Shown piece after piece: positions 50,712-57,922 of a stretch of 64,000 nucleotides of DNA. The notes under the pieces are model-generated. The model had not been told where the DNA came from, did not search any database, and saw nothing but the letters and a program-made list of their open reading frames with translations. Position numbers and translations under genes: made by a program. Origin of the DNA: UBA5614 sp963667535 (GTDB lineage Bacteria; Cloacimonadota; Cloacimonadia; Cloacimonadales; Cloacimonadaceae); NCBI GenBank assembly GCA_963667535.2, contig CAXXDU010000002.1, positions 2,976,001 through 3,040,000 of the forward strand. Reading direction: 5' to 3'. Within the stretch, counting starts at the first letter, position 1. Every line of letters starts with the position of its first letter.

Positions 50712-50809
50712 GTCGTAGGGACATGCCTTGTGCTTGTCCGAACAAATTCAATACCACTAAATATCATTATCTCACCTTTACGGACAAGCACAAGGCATGT
50801 CCCTACGAC
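50712..50809. repeat. perfect 29-bp inverted repeat, family G
   Basis: Arms 50712-50740 (GTCGTAGGGACATGCC...TTGTCCG) and 50781-50809 are perfectly complementary with a 40-base loop. A third partial copy (CGGACAAGCACAAGGCATG, 19 bp) lies at 50843-50861 in the same orientation as the right arm. Confidence 0.85.
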
Positions 50810-50880
50810 TATTAAATACAAACGGAGATCAAAACACTTTTGCGGACAAGCACAAGGCATGGTTCCAATATTATTTCATG

Positions 50881-50898
50881 TTGAAATTTCAGTTGACA
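50881..50898 (+). promoter_or_regulatory. TGAAATTTCA palindrome and TTGACA box before the sigma-54-type activator
   Basis: TTGAAATTTCAG (50881-50892) is directly followed by TTGACA (50893-50898), with TATACT 10 bp later. The start codon is 97 bp downstream. The 14-mer TTGAAATTTCAGTT recurs at 53385-53398, downstream of the same gene. Possible autoregulatory operator. Confidence 0.35.
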
Positions 50899-50995
50899 CA
50901 ATATAGACTATACTTAGAATGAAAACGCTAATTGCAAAGGTTATAATTCTTTAAATGGATTATGGACATAGATGACTTAGGGAAAGGAGTTTTAC

Positions 50996-53263
50996 TTGGA
51001 TAGTTCAAAAATAGACCATCCGGATTTATATCTGTTGGATATTTTATCGGAAGAAAACCCGAAGCTCTATCTGGATAAACTGAATGAGTTTAAAACCCGG
51101 TTTCCATCTGTTCGTTCCATAGCACATCTGGTATACTTCCAGGCAAAAGCGCTGGTCTGCATAAGAGAGTTTGAACAAGCGGTTACGCTATCGGCAGACT
51201 TATTGGGCAAAGCTGTGGTTCAGAATGATTATTATCTATTGGTCAAATGCAATATACTGCTGAGTAAATGTTATTATAACAGTGAAGTAAGGTACAGAAC
51301 AAAGCCTTGTCTGGAGTTGGCGGAAGAATATGCCAAAGCTTCTCAGGATGTAGAATTACTCGCAAATGCTCTCAGTGTTTTTGGCAGTTACTATCTGGAT
51401 AATAAGGATGACAAAGTGGCTCAGGAATATCTGTTAAAAGCAGTAGCACTGATAAAAAAATTACCGCCTACCTTAACAACAGTGTCAGTGATGACCAGAG
51501 CTGCCTCCTTGTATCATGCACATCAGGATTACGATAAGGTGGTTATTTATTTAAGCTCCGCACTCAGAATAAGTCAGGAAGGGAAGTTAATGGTTTCCCA
51601 ACTCAATATTATAGCCAATTTGGTTAGTGCCTATACTCAAATGCATAAATACAACTTAGCTGAAGAATTGGTGAACAAAGGAATCCAAATCTGTAATGTG
51701 CACCATCATCCTAATATGCAGTTACATCTGACTGTCAATCTGGCTAATCTAAAAATCAACCAGAATAAGAACGATGAAGCAATTGAAATCTATGACCAAT
51801 GTCTGGCTTTGGCAGAAAACATCCATAATACTAATCCCATGTTTTTGCTTGATATATATAATAACTATGCCATTTGCTACGGAAAAAAGCAAGACCTTGA
51901 TAAAGCGCTGGAATACTTGGATAAAGCACTGGAAATTGCCCAAAGTTTGAATAATCCTGACCAGGCTTTACAAGTTAATCTCAATATAGCGCTTGCTTTG
52001 GTTAATATAGGAAAATTCGCTGAGGCAAAGACTATCTTGCAGGAAATTATCCGTTTTTACCGTAAACACAAAAACTATGATGTATTACTTTCTGCCCAGA
52101 GAAACATGGCGCTGCTTTATGAAAAGCAGCATGATTATAAAAGCTGCATCACAGTGCATAAGGAAATTGATAAAACCAATTCTGAATATTTGTATAAGAT
52201 TATGAATGATAAAACCGAAGCAGCTCAAAATCAGGTTAAAGAGCTCTCAGCCGACTATACCAACGTAAAGCAAAATCAATACTATCATACCGGAGCCAGC
52301 AATCATCAGGGAGGCAAGGAATTCATCGGCAGTAGTGATGCTTCCAGAAAAGTGCTCAATTCTGCTCTGTTGGCTGCACAGCACCCCAACACAAATGTTT
52401 TCATCATGGGAGAATCCGGCACCGGTAAAGAAATTATAGCACATATCATACATTATAATAGCCTCCGCAGAGATTTTCCCTTTGTCCCCGTTAACACTGC
52501 CGCGATTAATGCCAGTCTGGTGGAAAGCGAGCTTTTTGGTCATACAAAAGGCGCATTTACAGGTGCTATGCATGAGACAAAAGGCTTCTTTATTCAAGCT
52601 AATAAAGGCACTCTCTTTCTGGATGAGATTACTGAAATGCCCATCGAATTTCAGGCTAAACTGCTGCGTGCTCTGGAATCCAGAAAAGTAACACCGGTCG
52701 GCAGTTCTATAGAAACCGCTTTTGACAGCAGGATAGTATCCTCATCCAACCGCAACATCTTTGAATTGATGCAGAGGAATGAATTCAGACTGGATTTGTT
52801 CCACAGGATAAATCCGATTGAAATCTATATCCCTCCTCTGCGAAACAGAACTGAAGATATTGAAATCCTGGTCTATCACTTTATAGATATTTTTACTTTT
52901 GAGACTAAAAAGCCCAAACCACAGATTACTAAGTCATTTATTGAAACACTCAAACAATACCCCTTCCCGGGTAACTTACGTGAACTGAAAAATATCATAG
53001 AACGGCTCTTTATCCTTTCTAATACTCTCACCTGGGACGCTGATGTATTGAGCGTTATCAACTTGGGTTATAGTCACTTTGGACACCCCCTGGCACATGC
53101 TAATGGCAAAAACTCCAACGAGGATGAACTGATTACCAAAGCTCTGATCAAAGCCGGAGGTAAACAAAAAGACGCTGCCAAACTGCTCAACATGTCCGAA
53201 AGCACGCTCACCCGGCGAATCGTTAAATACAATCTGGAAAACTATACACGTAAAGGAAAATAG
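50996..53263 (+). CDS. sigma-54-interacting transcriptional activator with N-terminal TPRs
   Basis: 755 residues from a TTG with AAAGGAG 6 bp upstream. Residues 1-430 are TPR-like helical repeats (DIYNNYAICYGKKQDLDKALEYLDKALEIAQ). An AAA+ activator domain (about 440-690) has Walker A GESGTGKE, the sigma-54 contact loop GAFTGA, Walker B GTLFLDE and the Arg-finger region FRLDLFHRI. A Fis-type helix-turn-helix ends the protein (KQKDAAKLLNMSESTLTRRIVKYNL). There is no receiver or GAF domain, so input probably comes through the TPRs. GG/GC sigma-54 promoters were not found convincingly nearby. Target genes unknown; the exported proteins downstream are candidates. Confidence 0.93.
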   Translation: MDSSKIDHPDLYLLDILSEENPKLYLDKLNEFKTRFPSVRSIAHLVYFQAKALVCIREFEQAVTLSADLLGKAVVQNDYYLLVKCNILLSKCYYNSEVRYRTKPCLELAEEYAKASQDVELLANALSVFGSYYLDNKDDKVAQEYLLKAVALIKKLPPTLTTVSVMTRAASLYHAHQDYDKVVIYLSSALRISQEGKLMVSQLNIIANLVSAYTQMHKYNLAEELVNKGIQICNVHHHPNMQLHLTVNLANLKINQNKNDEAIEIYDQCLALAENIHNTNPMFLLDIYNNYAICYGKKQDLDKALEYLDKALEIAQSLNNPDQALQVNLNIALALVNIGKFAEAKTILQEIIRFYRKHKNYDVLLSAQRNMALLYEKQHDYKSCITVHKEIDKTNSEYLYKIMNDKTEAAQNQVKELSADYTNVKQNQYYHTGASNHQGGKEFIGSSDASRKVLNSALLAAQHPNTNVFIMGESGTGKEIIAHIIHYNSLRRDFPFVPVNTAAINASLVESELFGHTKGAFTGAMHETKGFFIQANKGTLFLDEITEMPIEFQAKLLRALESRKVTPVGSSIETAFDSRIVSSSNRNIFELMQRNEFRLDLFHRINPIEIYIPPLRNRTEDIEILVYHFIDIFTFETKKPKPQITKSFIETLKQYPFPGNLRELKNIIERLFILSNTLTWDADVLSVINLGYSHFGHPLAHANGKNSNEDELITKALIKAGGKQKDAAKLLNMSESTLTRRIVKYNLENYTRKGK

Positions 53264-53384
53264 CCTCAATTTAAACCTCACTTCATGACAGATAACTCAA
53301 CTATCACCAATCAATATTGAACTACTCCTCTGCAATCTCATCAGTCTGAATGAATTTCACGGGAAGGCAGAGAATATTTCACTA

Positions 53385-53398
53385 TTGAAATTTCAGTT
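53385..53398. promoter_or_regulatory. second copy of the TTGAAATTTCAGTT palindromic site
   Basis: Identical 14-mer to 50881-50894, in the 263-bp gap 53264-53526. ATTGAAATATTCTGG follows shortly. The remainder of the gap is AT-rich with no gene. Confidence 0.35.
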
Positions 53399-53526
53399 TC
53401 AGTGATTATTGAAATATTCTGGAAAGTTCATTTGCTTATAATCACATATCTTGTTATATATCAATATTATGTATTACATTTTGTATTCTATTATTTTTGG
53501 CTTTTAACGTGCGTATATAGACACTC

Positions 53527-53817
53527 ATGAAAAGCAGTATGAAATATATTAGAGCATTTAAAGAAATGAGCCCGGTCTATGACCAGGCTACAGATGAAGC
53601 AGGAAATGGCATTGTAGGCTTCACTATCCACTTCTCTGACAGTACTTTTGAAAATATCATCTATCCATATTCTTACGAAAACAAGGCTCTGGTGTTATCA
53701 AGTATTGATAATTTACGGCAGAGCTATTTAGCTGCTGTATCAGCTATAACTACTAAACAAACAAGCAAACAGAAAAACAAATTTAACAAGGAAAAGACTA
53801 AAGGGAGAAAATCATGA
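53527..53817 (+). CDS. small hypothetical protein
   Basis: 96 residues, no signal peptide. The first 75 residues look folded (GIVGFTIHFSDSTFENIIYPYSYENKALVLSSIDNLRQSYLAAVS), and the end is very basic (KQTSKQKNKFNKEKTKGRKS), which could bind nucleic acid. No family is recognised and no strong ribosome site precedes the ATG. Its last codons overlap the ribosome site and start of the relic at 53814. It may be a real small gene or a chance frame; the composition favours a gene. Confidence 0.5.
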   Translation: MKSSMKYIRAFKEMSPVYDQATDEAGNGIVGFTIHFSDSTFENIIYPYSYENKALVLSSIDNLRQSYLAAVSAITTKQTSKQKNKFNKEKTKGRKS

Positions 53818-53962
53818 AAAAGCGTATGATACAGCCGGAACCTTTAGTATCAGGTTTGACGGCACAGATAACTATAATAAGGCTCTTGCCAGCGGTATTT
53901 ATCAATGTACAATGAAAGCAGGCAAGTATCGCTCAACGACCAAAATGGTCTTACTCAAATAA
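53814..53962 (+). pseudogene. deletion relic of an exported sorting-tail protein
   Basis: A ribosome site (AAGGGAGAAAATC) and ATGAAAAAG at 53814 look like the start of an exported protein. Within four codons this is fused to the last 45 codons of a sorting domain in another frame: from 53825, AGTFSIRFDGTDNYNKALASG, then YRSTTKMVLLK and a TAA at 53960-53962. The same end occurs in the next gene (AGTFSVRFDGKDNNNKALASG...MVLLK). In the ATG's own frame translation ends after 33 codons. Everything between the start and the tail has been deleted. Confidence 0.85.
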
Positions 53963-53981
53963 TACTTGTAAGGAGATAACA

Positions 53982-56876
53982 ATGAAAACACTTATGATTT
54001 ACTTACTCATGGCTTTACTTGCAGTTGGTCTATCAGCAACTTTATTCGATTTTAATAACACAAGTGACTTAACAAGTCAGTTCAATTCCAGTCCTAATCC
54101 TGATTGCTCAAACATCAGTTACGGCGGTCTAGGTAATAGTGGTTCTGTTAGTGGATTCGGCCGTGACATCTGGACGCTAAATACAGGGATTGTTATTCCT
54201 GAGGTCGGAGTAACTACCACAATCAGCGCTTACTTCAGAAATACTTTCGGCAGTGGTTATGGTGGAATAGGCATTTCAACCTCAAATGTAAATACAAGCT
54301 TTTTTAATTGTGTGATTAGTTCTGCTCCTGCCCTGGGAGTATATTTTCATGGGGGCGGTGGTGCTTTCATTAATGATGGTTATGACGAACTGGTAGACTG
54401 GTACGAGACAGTCGGAGATTTGACACCGGATGCCTGGTTTAAAATGGTTTATGTACTCACCAATCAAGGTGCAAATCTGTTTGATGCACAACTGCAAATC
54501 TGGAATTCCGATGCAAACGGTAACCTGGGTTCTTTATTTACTCAAAGTAGTATGACAGGTATTTACAATGCTTCTATAACCACAGCAAGCACTATCTATC
54601 CCTATTTTGGCTTTGATGGTGGAAGATTTGAAAGACTGGACAATTTCGAGATTAATGGAAGCGGTGGTGTAACAGAACCTGATACATTCTCCGGTATGGG
54701 AGCAGGTACTGCAGCCAATCCTTACGTCATCACTAGTGCCGGTCAACTCAATGAAGTCAGAAACTTTCTAGATAGTAATTTTATCGTTGCCAATGATATT
54801 AACCTCAATGTCAGCCCTTACAATACCGGTGAAGGCTGGGAACCAATCGGTGCACCGACAAATTCTTATATTGTGTTGGATTTATCGCTTGCTACCGGAG
54901 GAAGTTTTACTATGACCGGAGAAGGGTTTGAAGGACCCACAACAACTGCTCCTATCTACTTGCCGACTGAGAGATGGGCTATTGAAGAAGCTTGTATGTA
55001 CGCAAATATGATGGGTGGACATGTAGAAGATCTGGGAGACAACCGGTATATTGTGGAGGGTGTTGATAGTTACAATTTTGATTTTGTGATGGGATCAGCT
55101 ACCAGCCAATTAGTGGAAGAAATTTCCTTTACCGGTGTATTTAACGGAAATGGCAAAACAATCAGCAACCTATATATCAATCGCAGTATCAGTGATAATC
55201 AGGGACTATTTGGCGGCACACAAGACGCAACGATCATAAACATCACCTTAACTGATGTAAATGTTACCGGACAATCTGCGGTGGGTGGTCTGGTTGGATA
55301 TGCAAGGGATACTTCGATAAATAATTGCCATTCCAATGGCACCATTACAAGTATGGGAGGCACAATCGGTGGTTTGGTAGGCATGCTAACTAATTTTGAT
55401 AATAGGGTAATTAGCAATTGCTCCAGCAGTGGAGTTGTAAATGGCTATTCAAGTACTGGCGGATTATTTGGCCGTTTCTATGGCTCTGTTCTTAACAGTT
55501 GCTATTCTACCTGTAGTGTGTCAGGCTATATCTACCTTGGGGGCTTAGCTGGCTTTCTCGAAGTATCAAATGCCAACAATTGCTATGCTACGGGCGCAGT
55601 TTCAGGCGGTAGTGAACTCTTTGTAGGAGGATTAATTGGTTACTGTTCTGCCGTCCAGGTAAATAATAGCTATTCCACTGGTGCTGTTACAAGTTCCGGT
55701 TCCTATATAGGTGGTCTCTTTGGATATGCCTATAATGTTGCAACCGGTTGTTATTGGAATACTGCTACATCCGGTCAGGCAAACGCATCAGGCTATGAAG
55801 CAGAACCAGGTGCTCAGGGCAGAAATACTGACGAGATGACCTACCCCTATGCTGCCAATACCTTTGCAGGCTGGGACTTCGTAAATGTATGGAGAGAAGA
55901 TGCTGCCTACACCATAAATGATGGTTATCCTGCACTGCTACCTCCCGATTATCTCTTTGGTATGGATGTGCCTGTCAATGATGTCATTGTTAATGTATAT
56001 GGTGGTAACGCCAATAACGGTTCAGGCTATATTCCTGAATTTGATAACATGGCTTTTACTCCTACCTATACCTATACCTTTGTTGGTACAGGTACACTGA
56101 CGATAACTCTTACCACTGATGCTCCCTGGGGTGCATACTATAGCGCCGGAGAATGGACAAGTGTTGCCAATAGCGGTGGTCAGGTAGTTTTAGTCATAGA
56201 TTTTGATGCCATAGGAAAAGGTGAAGTACCTGTTGTTCTGGGTGACCAGAATCCAACTCTCCCTGTCGAACTTAGCTCTTTTACTGCAATTCCCACCTCA
56301 GAGTACTTTATTAATCTAGAGTGGGTAACTCAGTCTGAAACCAATCTCAGCGGTTACTACATTTACCGTAATTCAAATGAATCACTTACTACAGCTTTGA
56401 GAGTAAGTGACATCATTTCCGGTACAAATAGCTCACAAACCACGAATTATAGCTATACAGACAGCGAAGTGGAAACAGGTAACACCTACTATTACTGGTT
56501 ACAATCTGTAGAAATGGATGGAACCATTGACTATCATGGTCCCATCAGTATTGTGCTGATTAATCCGGACGAACATGAAGATGCACCGATTATTCCGACC
56601 AGGACTTGTCTGAACGCAATATATCCCAATCCTTTCAATCCTGTTGCTATGATTCCTTACCAATTGAAAACTCCTGAAAAGGTACAAATCAACATCTACA
56701 ACAGCAAAGGTCAATTGGTTAAATCATACCTTAATAACCATGATAAAGCCGGTACCTTCAGTGTTAGGTTTGATGGAAAAGATAATAATAATAAAGCACT
56801 CGCCAGCGGTATCTATTACTGCATTATGAAAGCCGGAAAGTACAGTGCTACATCCAAAATGGTATTACTAAAATAA
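53982..56876 (+). CDS. exported GLUG-repeat protein with sorting domain
   Basis: 964 residues; signal peptide MKTLMIYLLMALLAVGLSA. Residues about 20-220 resemble a lectin-like jelly roll (SGFGRDIWTLNTGI..., FFGFDGGRFERLDNFEING). GLUG repeats follow from about 370 to 590 (GGLVGYARDTSINNCHSNGTIT; GGLFGRFYGSVLNSCYSTCSVSG; GGLIGYCSAVQVNNSYSTGAV). LPVELSSFTA plus an FN3-like part, and a sorting tail with YPNPFNPVAMIPY, YNSKGQLVKS, ALASGIYYCIM and KMVLLK complete it. GLUG domains occur in bacterial surface adhesins and peptidases; a surface role is likely. AAGGAG precedes the ATG. Confidence 0.88.
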   Translation: MKTLMIYLLMALLAVGLSATLFDFNNTSDLTSQFNSSPNPDCSNISYGGLGNSGSVSGFGRDIWTLNTGIVIPEVGVTTTISAYFRNTFGSGYGGIGISTSNVNTSFFNCVISSAPALGVYFHGGGGAFINDGYDELVDWYETVGDLTPDAWFKMVYVLTNQGANLFDAQLQIWNSDANGNLGSLFTQSSMTGIYNASITTASTIYPYFGFDGGRFERLDNFEINGSGGVTEPDTFSGMGAGTAANPYVITSAGQLNEVRNFLDSNFIVANDINLNVSPYNTGEGWEPIGAPTNSYIVLDLSLATGGSFTMTGEGFEGPTTTAPIYLPTERWAIEEACMYANMMGGHVEDLGDNRYIVEGVDSYNFDFVMGSATSQLVEEISFTGVFNGNGKTISNLYINRSISDNQGLFGGTQDATIINITLTDVNVTGQSAVGGLVGYARDTSINNCHSNGTITSMGGTIGGLVGMLTNFDNRVISNCSSSGVVNGYSSTGGLFGRFYGSVLNSCYSTCSVSGYIYLGGLAGFLEVSNANNCYATGAVSGGSELFVGGLIGYCSAVQVNNSYSTGAVTSSGSYIGGLFGYAYNVATGCYWNTATSGQANASGYEAEPGAQGRNTDEMTYPYAANTFAGWDFVNVWREDAAYTINDGYPALLPPDYLFGMDVPVNDVIVNVYGGNANNGSGYIPEFDNMAFTPTYTYTFVGTGTLTITLTTDAPWGAYYSAGEWTSVANSGGQVVLVIDFDAIGKGEVPVVLGDQNPTLPVELSSFTAIPTSEYFINLEWVTQSETNLSGYYIYRNSNESLTTALRVSDIISGTNSSQTTNYSYTDSEVETGNTYYYWLQSVEMDGTIDYHGPISIVLINPDEHEDAPIIPTRTCLNAIYPNPFNPVAMIPYQLKTPEKVQINIYNSKGQLVKSYLNNHDKAGTFSVRFDGKDNNNKALASGIYYCIMKAGKYSATSKMVLLK

Positions 56877-56946
56877 TCTCGGAGTGTGAATGACTTAGGA
56901 ATTACATTCTATATCTGAGGCGAACTCAAAACTAGGATACACAGAA

Positions 56947-56984
56947 ACACCTGCACATTGAAAGATGGGCAGGTGTCTTTTATT
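56947..56984 (+). terminator. terminator after the GLUG-repeat gene
   Basis: ACACCTGC (56947-56954) pairs with GCAGGTGT (56969-56976), followed by CTTTTATT. Confidence 0.7.
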
Positions 56985-57021
56985 AAGCCAGCCAAAAGTC
57001 TCTATCAGTTCTTAATTTGAG

Positions 57022-57630
57022 TTAGCCTGGACCCATGCCGGTATTCAGGATTATTTTAACTTCGCCGGTAAGCTTTTCAAGGTTGATTTTCTCAGGATTA
57101 ATTACCCATTGTGTAAGCATCATGTCCATAACTCCTACCAGCAGGAAGGATAGACTAACAGGGTCATAGGGCAGAGTTGTCTTTTCTTCAATTGATTGTT
57201 TTATAAGGCTTTGAATATATTCAAGATATTCGGCATAAGGATTAAAATTGGGATATCTGTTATAGAATTCCTTGCTCTGGCGCAACTCAAGCACCAGGAA
57301 TCTGGTCAGATTGGGGTTTTTGGTAAAGAACTCCATGTGTTTAACAAAGAACTGAAAGAGTTTATCGACTGCTCTTTCTTCTTTGGCTATTTTCCTTTTC
57401 AGGCGAAAGAGGGTTTCCCGCATCATTTCCTGCATGGATTGGTAAAGCAGGTCTTCTTTATTCTCAAAATATAAATATACCGTTCCCGCTGCGACATTGG
57501 CAACTGCTGCAACTTCAGCAACGACAGTATTGTTATAACCCTTTTCAGCAAAAACATTAATAGCAGCATCAATGATAGCTTTGCGCTTATCTGCTTTAAT
57601 AGTCACTTTCTTAGGCTTGGTAGAGACCAT
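57022..57630 (-). CDS. TetR/AcrR-family transcriptional regulator
   Basis: 202 residues from the ATG at 57630 (GGAG 5 bp upstream; the in-frame GTG at 57636 overlaps that site). The N-terminal helix-turn-helix is classical: RKAIIDAAINVFAEKGYNNTVVAEVAAVANVAAGTVYLYFENKEDLLYQ. The C-terminal ligand domain (about 75-195) resembles the FadR/AcrR side of the family (FLVLELRQSKEFY). It is transcribed away from the large exported gene at 57923, with two palindromes between. That makes self-regulation and control of the exported gene likely. Ligand unknown; acyl-CoA is a family-based guess. Confidence 0.92.
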   Translation of the reverse strand: MVSTKPKKVTIKADKRKAIIDAAINVFAEKGYNNTVVAEVAAVANVAAGTVYLYFENKEDLLYQSMQEMMRETLFRLKRKIAKEERAVDKLFQFFVKHMEFFTKNPNLTRFLVLELRQSKEFYNRYPNFNPYAEYLEYIQSLIKQSIEEKTTLPYDPVSLSFLLVGVMDMMLTQWVINPEKINLEKLTGEVKIILNTGMGPG

Positions 57631-57692
57631 TCTCACTCCAGTTTAAAAGTCAATTCAATGCATAAGCTGCAAGAAATTTAGCAATACTATGT

Positions 57693-57698
57693 TGTCAA
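57693..57698 (-). promoter_or_regulatory. TTGACA box upstream of the TetR gene
   Basis: TTGACA on the minus strand, 63 bp before the ATG at 57630. A palindrome (57711-57728) lies 12 bp further upstream. Confidence 0.35.
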
Positions 57699-57710
57699 AC
57701 TTAATTTCTA

Positions 57711-57728
57711 TGAATGATGCTTCATTTA
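57711..57728. promoter_or_regulatory. candidate TetR operator 1
   Basis: TGAATGA-TGCT-TCATTTA, an 18-bp imperfect palindrome (7+4+7). It resembles the TGAATGA-N4-TCATTCA operator described for FadR-type TetR regulators of Bacillus (from memory). Confidence 0.5.
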
Positions 57729-57856
57729 CGGTTTCAGAATGAAGATTCGATATTTAGATTACATAACCTGTAAGCGTTTCCTTGATACATTCTCAATATG
57801 CAGTAAAACAAGCAATAAGCTAATATTCGATTGGAAGAACACGGTGGGTTTGAAAA

Positions 57857-57874
57857 AATGAATTGACATTCATT
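57857..57874. promoter_or_regulatory. candidate TetR operator 2 overlapping a -35 box
   Basis: AATGAAT-TGAC-ATTCATT, a perfect 7+4+7 palindrome. It overlaps TTGACA (57863-57868) in front of the exported gene; TAAATTTG follows at 57884-57891, similar to the Bacteroidetes -7 element TAnnTTTG. Binding here would block that promoter. Confidence 0.55.
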
Positions 57875-57922
57875 CCGTGCGTATAAATTTGCTCTCAAAT
57901 CTATATCTTAGAGGTGGCTATA

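Noticed and set aside
53418..53437. Sigma-54 promoter (TGGAAAG...TTTGCTT) before the small gene
   Set aside because: The GG and GC elements are 11 bases apart rather than 10, and the -24 element lacks GGCA; not convincing.
53814..53915. 33-codon protein starting at 53814
   Set aside because: The same DNA read in another frame is clearly a sorting-domain end; the short frame is the product of the deletion fusion.
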